DNA from: Clostridium guangxiense
Lineage (GTDB): Bacteria > Bacillota > Clostridia > Clostridiales > Clostridiaceae
Length of the DNA stretch: 37,612 bases
Assembly (NCBI RefSeq): GCF_021043395.1
Contig: NZ_JAJNKE010000039.1
Span: 1-37,612 of the forward strand
Direction: 5' to 3'
The position numbers and the translations under genes were made by a program. The notes below the pieces were generated by a model. The model was not told the DNA's origin and did not search any database. It saw only the letters and a program-made list of their open reading frames with translations. Of the stretch, positions 32,115 to 37,612 are shown one piece after another (positions within the stretch are counted from its first letter, which is position 1; every line of letters starts with the position of its first letter).

Positions 32115-33227
32115 ATGGACATTGCAATTATGGGTGCAGGTTTGTCTGGTCTTTCTTGTGCGATAACTTTAGAAAAGTACGGTATCAAGCCTACGATTTT
32201 TGAAAAAAGAAACTGTGTTGGAGATAGATTTGTTAATGGTGAGGCTACATTTAGCATATTGAATAGACCTGTTAAAGATGAATTAAAATACTTGAAAGAA
32301 AAATTCGATATACCGTTAGTGCCTACAGATACGATTAATAAATTGTTCGTTTATTCTCAAAATAGTGTAGGGAGTATTGATGGTAATATTGGATATGTAA
32401 ATATTAGAGGAAGACATAAAGATTCATACGAATGTCAATTGGAAAAGCAAGTAACCTCTAAGATAATCTTTAACTCTACTTATGAGTATGAGCAACTGTG
32501 CAAGGATTTTGAATATGTAATATTGGCACCAGGAGATGGAGCATATGCAACTAAATTGGGAAATTATAAATGCGATCTCACTTGTACAATTAAAGGGGTA
32601 ACAGTTACAGGGCAATTTTTTACCGATATTGCTTATGCATGGTTTGATTACGATGTAATTCCCAAAGGGTATGCATGGCTTATACCTTTTTCAGAAGAGG
32701 AAGCTAATTTAGTTATTGCTTATCCTGATTATCCAAGTAATATAAAACTAGATATAAATGAGATGTGGGAAACATTTTATAATAAAGCATGTAGTAAATT
32801 AGACCAAGATCTTATTGTGACAGATAGATTTGAAATTACAAGATATATGATGGGCATATGCGGTAAGCCCTTTATCGACAATACTTATTTTGTTGGAAAT
32901 TGCTTCGGCACGATTTCACCTGGGCTTGGATTTGGACAGTTTGCATCAATATTAACTGGTATTTATGCAGCCAATGATTTATGTGGTCTAGGCAAATATG
33001 AGAAGCTAGTAAAACCTCTATTTAAAAACTACAATAATTCCCTTGTTTTAAGAAGATTTTTCGAGAATTTGAGTAATGATGAATTGGATTCATTTGTTAA
33101 TAAATTAGATAACAAATTACTAGACGGGTTAATTGACAAAACAATTAGCAATAAAAGTGGTGTTGATTTACTCAAAACTTTGGTTCCAACTATGAAATTG
33201 TGGAATCGACATAAAGATAATGAATAA
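32115..33227 (+). CDS. FAD-dependent oxidoreductase (geranylgeranyl-reductase-like)
   Basis: A 370-residue flavoprotein. The N-terminus has the dinucleotide-binding GAGLSG at 7-12 and the FEKR acidic end of the second strand. VGNCFGTISPGLGFGQF near 265-285 is the second FAD motif of the para-hydroxybenzoate hydroxylase/geranylgeranyl reductase group. The last 70 residues are helical and charged. The substrate is not evident. GGAGGTG precedes the ATG, with TATAAT at 32080-32085 as a possible -10. Neighbours give no functional clue. Confidence 0.75.
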   Translation: MDIAIMGAGLSGLSCAITLEKYGIKPTIFEKRNCVGDRFVNGEATFSILNRPVKDELKYLKEKFDIPLVPTDTINKLFVYSQNSVGSIDGNIGYVNIRGRHKDSYECQLEKQVTSKIIFNSTYEYEQLCKDFEYVILAPGDGAYATKLGNYKCDLTCTIKGVTVTGQFFTDIAYAWFDYDVIPKGYAWLIPFSEEEANLVIAYPDYPSNIKLDINEMWETFYNKACSKLDQDLIVTDRFEITRYMMGICGKPFIDNTYFVGNCFGTISPGLGFGQFASILTGIYAANDLCGLGKYEKLVKPLFKNYNNSLVLRRFFENLSNDELDSFVNKLDNKLLDGLIDKTISNKSGVDLLKTLVPTMKLWNRHKDNE

Positions 33228-33496
33228 TGGTAAGGTTACATTTTATGCTTATATCAATTCAGTTAAAACTTTCACTAACCAATTGTTTAAATAATGACAT
33301 TGCAGGACTAAGGCTATTAATGCAATAGGTTTTTTATCAATTAACTTTTCCGCTATTTTGTAAGACTTTGTTTGATATTTCTACCATAAGTCTATTTTTG
33401 AATCACCATATACTAATTAAATATTGTTTTTAGTCAGCATTTTAATTGCTGGAGAAGCACTTGGTTATCAGAATATAGATTAAATGCTACTGTAAT

Positions 33497-33504
33497 GGTA
33501 TACT
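33497..33504 (+). promoter_or_regulatory. Extended -10 promoter for the RpiR-type regulator
   Basis: TGGTATACT with TATACT at 33499-33504; -35 unclear. The gap 33228-33542 has no gene I can recognise. On the minus strand it holds an open stretch of about 40 codons (33245-33370) that may be a gene remnant. Confidence 0.4.
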
Positions 33505-33542
33505 AATAGAAAATGCATTTTATGAACAGAGGGTGTTTATAA

Positions 33543-34256
33543 ATGGGGAATAATGTAGTGTTAACAGAACTTGAAAAAATAATTTTAAACAAAGTACAAA
33601 ATTATATTAATAAAAATGAAAAAGTTGGGATAGATATAATAGCAAAGGAGTGTTTTGTTTCAAAAGCAGCAATAGTAAAGTTATCAAAAAAACTCGGATA
33701 TAGTGGATACAGCGAAATGTATTATACTATTCTTGCTGCTGCTAATAACTCATTAAAATTAGATTTTTCTAGTAACAGCGGCGGCATAGGTGTTAATGAG
33801 CACTTAAAGGATGATATTAATATACTTGTAGAGGCATTAAGGGAATTTAAAGATAAAAAGATATATTTGGATTCGTTAGGGGTTTGTGATAGTGCTAGAG
33901 AATATTATCTACAAAAGCTGTTGATATTTGGATTTGATGCAGCTAGTAGTTATCATTATGAAGCTTTTAAAAATAACAAATCTGGGTTATACTTGTTTTT
34001 TTCTTATTCAGGATATAGGGCTGAGATTATTGAAAAGGTTAACGAGGCCATTAGAAATAATTTTAAAGTGATAGCTTTTACTGCTAGTAAAGATTCACCG
34101 CTGGCAAAAATATCTCATGTGACACTGGAGATAGCTGGTATAAAATCAGATAGGGAGCATTACTTGCCAAATTTATTTACTGCTAACCTTATAATTTTGA
34201 TAGAATTAGCGCTAAGTGAATATTCTAAAAGATATTTATCTGAAAAAGAAGATTAA
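33543..34256 (+). CDS. MurR/RpiR-family transcription regulator
   Basis: A 237-residue regulator with an N-terminal HTH_6 domain (about 1-75; IIAKECFVSKAAIVKLSKKLGYSGYSE) and a C-terminal SIS domain (about 90-220; FFSYSGYRAEIIEKV) that binds phosphosugars. It lies directly upstream of the PTS and GH4 genes on the same strand and is the likely regulator of that operon, sensing a sugar phosphate. The AGAGGGTG site precedes the ATG. A terminator separates it from the operon. Confidence 0.88.
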   Translation: MGNNVVLTELEKIILNKVQNYINKNEKVGIDIIAKECFVSKAAIVKLSKKLGYSGYSEMYYTILAAANNSLKLDFSSNSGGIGVNEHLKDDINILVEALREFKDKKIYLDSLGVCDSAREYYLQKLLIFGFDAASSYHYEAFKNNKSGLYLFFSYSGYRAEIIEKVNEAIRNNFKVIAFTASKDSPLAKISHVTLEIAGIKSDREHYLPNLFTANLIILIELALSEYSKRYLSEKED

Positions 34257-34276
34257 GGGAATATATAAATAAAAAT

Positions 34277-34338
34277 AACTGATAATACGGATTAATATGC
34301 AAAAAAGTTTGTGATAATCCTTGCTATCAGTTTTTTTT
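34277..34338 (+). terminator. Terminator after the RpiR-type regulator
   Basis: Two stacked stems (34277-34284 with 34325-34332, and 34289-34294 with 34315-34320) followed by eight T. Confidence 0.8.
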
Positions 34339-34352
34339 ATGTCTGTTTTTAG

Positions 34353-34368
34353 AGTGAACTTTTTCACT
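34353..34368. promoter_or_regulatory. Candidate operator upstream of the PTS promoter
   Basis: AGTGAA and TTCACT are perfect 6-bp arms around CTTT. It lies 35 bases upstream of the -35 box. It may bind the adjacent RpiR-type regulator. A second, weaker dyad (TTTCAT-AACG-ATGGAAA) is at 34381-34397. Confidence 0.4.
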
Positions 34369-34402
34369 TTGGGTAAACATTTTCATAACGATGGAAACTG
34401 TA

Positions 34403-34431
34403 TTGCTAGTGAGAATAAACTAGGGTATATT
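34403..34431 (+). promoter_or_regulatory. Promoter of the PTS-GH4 operon
   Basis: TTGCTA at 34403-34408, spacer 17, TATATT at 34426-34431, about 30 bases before the start codon. Confidence 0.5.
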
Positions 34432-34461
34432 GTAAATAAATAAAAGGAGGAGGTACTAATC

Positions 34462-36021
34462 ATGAGGGAAAAATTATTATTATTAGGTCAAAAATTTTCA
34501 CAAGCTGCAGTACAACCAGTTATGTTTTTAACAGTTATGGGAATTGCTCTTGCGGTAGCTGTTATTATGCAGCTTGGTTTTATGCCATCATTTATAGTTT
34601 TTATTGGTATGCTTTTAAAAAAGATGATGGATGCTATGCTAAATAATCTTTCTATTATCTTTTGTGTTGGACTTACAACAGCATTTGCAAAGAAGAAAAA
34701 AGTTGATGCAGCTATCATTAGTTTAATCGTTTATATCATGTTTTTAGCAAGTAATAATGCTTGGCTTACATCACAAAATATGCTAGCTAAGCCGGGGGCT
34801 ATGGGCTTATTTGGAACAGGACAAAATACTGTTTTGGGATTTCAAGTAGTAGATATGAATGTTTTCTTAGGAATAATACTAGGATGTATTACTGGGTATG
34901 TATTTAACAAGTTATCTGATGTACAATTTGGGGATATGTTTAGAGTATATGGTGGATCAAGATTTGTGTTTATAGTTATGATTCCAGTTACTTTAATATT
35001 AGCAATTGTGCTTAGTTATGTATGGCCTGTAGTAAATTATGGAATTAATGCACTATCTGGATTTATGAAGAGTGCAGGTGCATTTGGTGTATTCGTATAT
35101 GCATTCGGTAATAGATTTTTAATACCAACCGGTTTACATCATTTATTATGGATGCCGTTTTGCTTCACTGGAATTGGTGGAACTTTAAATGTCGCTGGTA
35201 AAGCTGCACAAGGAGCGGTTAACATTTTTTACGCTGAAATGGGTAATAGTGCTCATTTAACAGCAATTGATCCATCAATAAGATTTGCAACCTTTGGATT
35301 TGCAAAAATCTTTGCAAGTGCAGGTATTGTTCTTGCTATGATAAAAACTGCAAAACCACAAAATAAAAAAGCTGTAAGGGGATTACTTATTCCATCACTT
35401 TTCGTTGCAATGGTAGCAGGTATTACAGAACCTCTTGATTTTTCATTTCTTTTCATATCACCTTTGCTTTGGCTAGTACATGGTTTACTTACTGGTTTTT
35501 CAGAAATGCTTCTATGGATACTAGGTTCAAGGACATATTCAATTTACGGATTATTGGATACAATAGTTTGTAACTCCGTAATAAGTCCAAAGCTTTCAAA
35601 AATATATATCTTCTTTATAGTGGGAATTATAATGGCAGTAGTATGGTATTTTGTATTCGTTTTCTTAATCAGAAAATTAGACATTAAGACACCTGGTAGA
35701 GAAGAAACTTTTGACAGTAAAATTAACATTCAAGCAGATGGCAGCGCTGCTTTAGAAAGTGGCAGTGGTGACCAAGATTCTGAACTATTTATTGAAGGTT
35801 TAGGTGGAGTTCATAATATTGTAGAGGTAAATAACTGCTTTACACGCTTAAGAATTGATGTAGAGGATGTTAGTAAGGTAAATAAAGAAATAATAAGTAA
35901 AGGTAAGCAAAAAGGTGTTGTTATTAAAGGAAACAATGTACAAATTATCATTGGAATGACTGTAGAAGATTCAAAGGAAAAGCTTGTTGATTTATTAAAC
36001 ACAAAAAAAGGAGCGATGTAA
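34462..36021 (+). CDS. PTS alpha-glucoside transporter subunit IIBC
   Basis: A 519-residue membrane permease of the glucose/glucoside superfamily. Residues 1 to about 420 are EIIC (about ten hydrophobic segments; FLIPTGLHHLLWMPF and TEPLDFSFLFISPLLW are typical). Residues about 440-519 are EIIB, with the phosphorylated Cys459 in NNCFTRLR. There is no EIIA domain, so a glucose-type IIA must act in trans. The adjacent 6-phospho-alpha-glucosidase indicates maltose or another alpha-glucoside. AGGAGGAGG precedes the ATG. One base separates it from the next gene. Confidence 0.9.
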   Translation: MREKLLLLGQKFSQAAVQPVMFLTVMGIALAVAVIMQLGFMPSFIVFIGMLLKKMMDAMLNNLSIIFCVGLTTAFAKKKKVDAAIISLIVYIMFLASNNAWLTSQNMLAKPGAMGLFGTGQNTVLGFQVVDMNVFLGIILGCITGYVFNKLSDVQFGDMFRVYGGSRFVFIVMIPVTLILAIVLSYVWPVVNYGINALSGFMKSAGAFGVFVYAFGNRFLIPTGLHHLLWMPFCFTGIGGTLNVAGKAAQGAVNIFYAEMGNSAHLTAIDPSIRFATFGFAKIFASAGIVLAMIKTAKPQNKKAVRGLLIPSLFVAMVAGITEPLDFSFLFISPLLWLVHGLLTGFSEMLLWILGSRTYSIYGLLDTIVCNSVISPKLSKIYIFFIVGIIMAVVWYFVFVFLIRKLDIKTPGREETFDSKINIQADGSAALESGSGDQDSELFIEGLGGVHNIVEVNNCFTRLRIDVEDVSKVNKEIISKGKQKGVVIKGNNVQIIIGMTVEDSKEKLVDLLNTKKGAM

Positions 36022-36022
36022 A

Positions 36023-37366
36023 ATGAAAAAATATTCAATTTGTATAGTTGGTGGAGCAAGTCGTTATACACCAGATATGCTTGCAATGTTATGTAATCAA
36101 AAGGAAAGATTCCCTTTGAGAAAAATTGTACTATATGATATTGAGAGTGAACGTCAAGAGGTAGTTGGTGAGTATGCAAAAATACTATTTAAAGAGTATT
36201 ATCCAGAGTTAGAGGAAATAGTATGGACTACTGATAAGAAAGAAGCATTCGAGGATATAGATTTTGCTCTTATGCAAATTCGTGCAGGAAGATTAAAGAT
36301 GCGTGAAAAAGATGAAAAAATTTCACTTAAGCATGGCTGCCTTGGTCAGGAAACTTGTGGAGCTGGAGGATTTGCATATGGTTTAAGAAGTGTTCCAGCT
36401 GTTATAGATTTAGTAAGGGATATTAGAACTTACTCCAAAGAATGCTGGATTTTAAATTACTCTAATCCCGCTGCAATTGTTGCAGAAGCAACGAAAAGAG
36501 TATTTCCTAACGATTATCGCATTATTAATATTTGTGATATGCCAATTGCAATTATGGAGATTTATGCAAGTGTACTTGGAGTAGGTAGAAGAGACTTAGA
36601 ACCAAGATATTTTGGACTTAATCATTTTGGATGGTTTACGCATGTTTTGGACAAGAAGACAGGAAAAGATTATTTACCTAAGCTGAGAGAAATACTCAAG
36701 ACCCCGGTAGATGTACAAACAGAGCCACTTTTCCAGGAAAAATCATGGAAATCAACTTTTGAATTTATGAGCCAGATGATAAATGATTATGATGAATATT
36801 TACCAAACACGTATTTACAATATTATTTATATCCAGCTAAGATGGCAAAAAAAGAAAACCCAGAATATACAAGAGCTAATGAAGTAATGGATGGGAATGA
36901 AAAAGAAACTTATGATAGGATGAATAAGATTATATCATTGGGAAAAATGCGCGGCACTAAGTATGAGATTACTAGTGATGTAGGATGTCATGCTGAGTAT
37001 ATAGTAGATTTAGCAACAGCGATTGCTAATAATACAAATGAAATTTTCTTAACAATTACAGAAAATAAGGGAGCTATTGAGAATGTTTCATCTGGTATGA
37101 TGGTTGAAGTTCCATGCCGCGTTGGAAGTAATGGAGTTGAACCATTAGCTGTAGGAAGCATACCAACTTTTTATAAAGGACTTATGGAAAATCAGTATGC
37201 ATATGAAAAGTTAGCAGTAGATGCCTGCTTAGAGGGCAGCTATCAAAAAGCATTACAGGCGCTAGTACTAAATCGTACTGTTGTAAATACTGATGTTGCT
37301 AAAGAATTGTTAAAGGATTTAATTGAAGCTAATAAAGGATACTGGAATGAACTTAATGCGAAGTAA
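36023..37366 (+). CDS. 6-phospho-alpha-glucosidase, glycoside hydrolase family 4
   Basis: A 447-residue NAD+- and Mn2+-dependent enzyme that hydrolyses alpha-glucoside 6-phosphates delivered by the PTS. The N-terminal Rossmann motif is VGGASRYTPDM. Metal-site residues are Cys171 in CDMP and His201 in GLNHFGW; NYSNP is at 145-149. CDMP is the motif of GH4 alpha-glucosidases (MalH/GlvA), against CNVP in the beta-type, which decides the call. The ribosome binding site AAAGGAGCG is in the end of the PTS gene. The last two codons and stop (GCG AAG TAA) are the left end of MITE-like copy C. Confidence 0.92.
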   Translation: MKKYSICIVGGASRYTPDMLAMLCNQKERFPLRKIVLYDIESERQEVVGEYAKILFKEYYPELEEIVWTTDKKEAFEDIDFALMQIRAGRLKMREKDEKISLKHGCLGQETCGAGGFAYGLRSVPAVIDLVRDIRTYSKECWILNYSNPAAIVAEATKRVFPNDYRIINICDMPIAIMEIYASVLGVGRRDLEPRYFGLNHFGWFTHVLDKKTGKDYLPKLREILKTPVDVQTEPLFQEKSWKSTFEFMSQMINDYDEYLPNTYLQYYLYPAKMAKKENPEYTRANEVMDGNEKETYDRMNKIISLGKMRGTKYEITSDVGCHAEYIVDLATAIANNTNEIFLTITENKGAIENVSSGMMVEVPCRVGSNGVEPLAVGSIPTFYKGLMENQYAYEKLAVDACLEGSYQKALQALVLNRTVVNTDVAKELLKDLIEANKGYWNELNAK

Positions 37367-37535
37367 TAATGCCTCGTCACATTAAAAAAGCTCTATAAAT
37401 CTAAGACTTAAAAATCATAAAATTCTAAGAGTTTTCAATAACTCGCAAAGCTCAAACAGATTTAAAACTCTAAGTATTTTATGATTCTTAAGTTAAGATT
37501 TATTAGAATTTTTTTAAATAGTTCCTTCAGCATTA
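37358..37535. mobile_element. MITE-like element, copy C (about 178 bp, long palindrome)
   Basis: The left end GCGAAGTAATAAT (37358-37370) differs by one base from the 13-bp end of copies A and B. The interior has two long inverted arms (about 37384-37437 and 37455-37515) pairing AATCATAAAAT-CTAAGAGTTTT with its complement. The right half matches copy A (TCTAAGTATTTTATGATT, AAGATTTATTAG, CCTTCAGCATT). The right 13-bp end has decayed after GCATT. Confidence 0.7.
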
Positions 37536-37544
37536 TGGTGCTAG

Positions 37545-37612
37545 TATAATATTGTAGACACGAAAGACCGAACACATTAAAATATAGATAAGAGAAGGAT
37601 GTGTTTATATGT
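37545..37612 (+). promoter_or_regulatory. Promoter and start of the next gene, cut by the window end
   Basis: A TATAAT lies at 37545-37550, just past MITE-like copy C. AGAAGGA at 37592-37598 is a ribosome binding site, and an ATG at 37609-37611 is the likely start of a gene that continues beyond the window. Confidence 0.4.

Noticed and set aside
33245-33370. Minus-strand stretch of about 40 codons (KIAEKLIDKKPIALIALVL)
   Set aside because: No start codon with ribosome binding site, and I could not assign it to a family; perhaps a gene remnant but unsupported.

Overview
The window is about 37.6 kb of low-GC, AT-rich chromosome from an anaerobic endospore-forming Firmicute, most likely Clostridium sensu stricto. 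Support: strong AGGAGG-type ribosome binding sites, a 2[4Fe-4S] clostridial ferredoxin very close to the classic C. pasteurianum sequence, the SigG inhibitor Gin, AbrB carrying a clostridial Cys-rich tail, and a CotJC-like manganese catalase. The species cannot be named from sequence alone.

Layout. 0.3-1.0 kb: manganese catalase. 1.2-5.5 kb: three secreted cell-wall hydrolases (two Amidase_2 enzymes with 3 and 4 repeat units, one NlpC/P60). 5.5-8.3 kb: homocysteine methyltransferase/methylene-THF reductase fusion and a secreted leucine-rich-repeat protein. 8.3-11.9 kb, minus strand: LD-carboxypeptidase, a 58-bp tandem repeat array, a CorA-type channel and an M20 peptidase homologue that has lost most metal ligands. 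12.1-25.4 kb: a block that follows the Bacillus subtilis csfB-yaaO-tmk-yaaQ-holB-yaaT-yabB-yabC-abrB order (gin, decarboxylase, guanylate-kinase-like gene in the tmk position, darA, holB, ricT, trmN6, rsmI, abrB). Ferredoxin, motAB, lrgAB and two coiled-coil NlpC/P60 hydrolases are interleaved. 25.8-27.0 kb: a tRNA nucleotidyltransferase-like HD protein. 27.4-29.4 kb, minus strand: a PspA cluster with a Cys-rich partner and a Ser/Gly-rich membrane protein. 29.7-31.7 kb: DUF1836 protein, YvrJ-like peptide and argF behind a palindromic Arg-box-like operator. 31.9-37.4 kb: a PTS IID remnant, an FAD oxidoreductase, and an alpha-glucoside utilisation operon (RpiR/MurR regulator, PTS EIIBC, GH4 6-phospho-alpha-glucosidase).

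How the parts work together. Cell-wall remodelling dominates: five secreted hydrolases, LD-carboxypeptidase and LrgAB. The gin-to-rsmI block joins sporulation control, c-di-AMP signalling, DNA replication and RNA modification. The last operon imports alpha-glucosides as 6-phosphates and hydrolyses them.

Non-coding structure is the most unusual part. Three dispersed copies of a roughly 180-bp MITE-like element share a 13-bp terminal inverted repeat, and one copy supplies the stop codon of the GH4 gene. A separate 58-bp tandem array keeps a hairpin through a compensatory base change, and its core recurs inside one MITE-like copy. I do not see a clear new defence system, CRISPR array, rRNA or tRNA gene.
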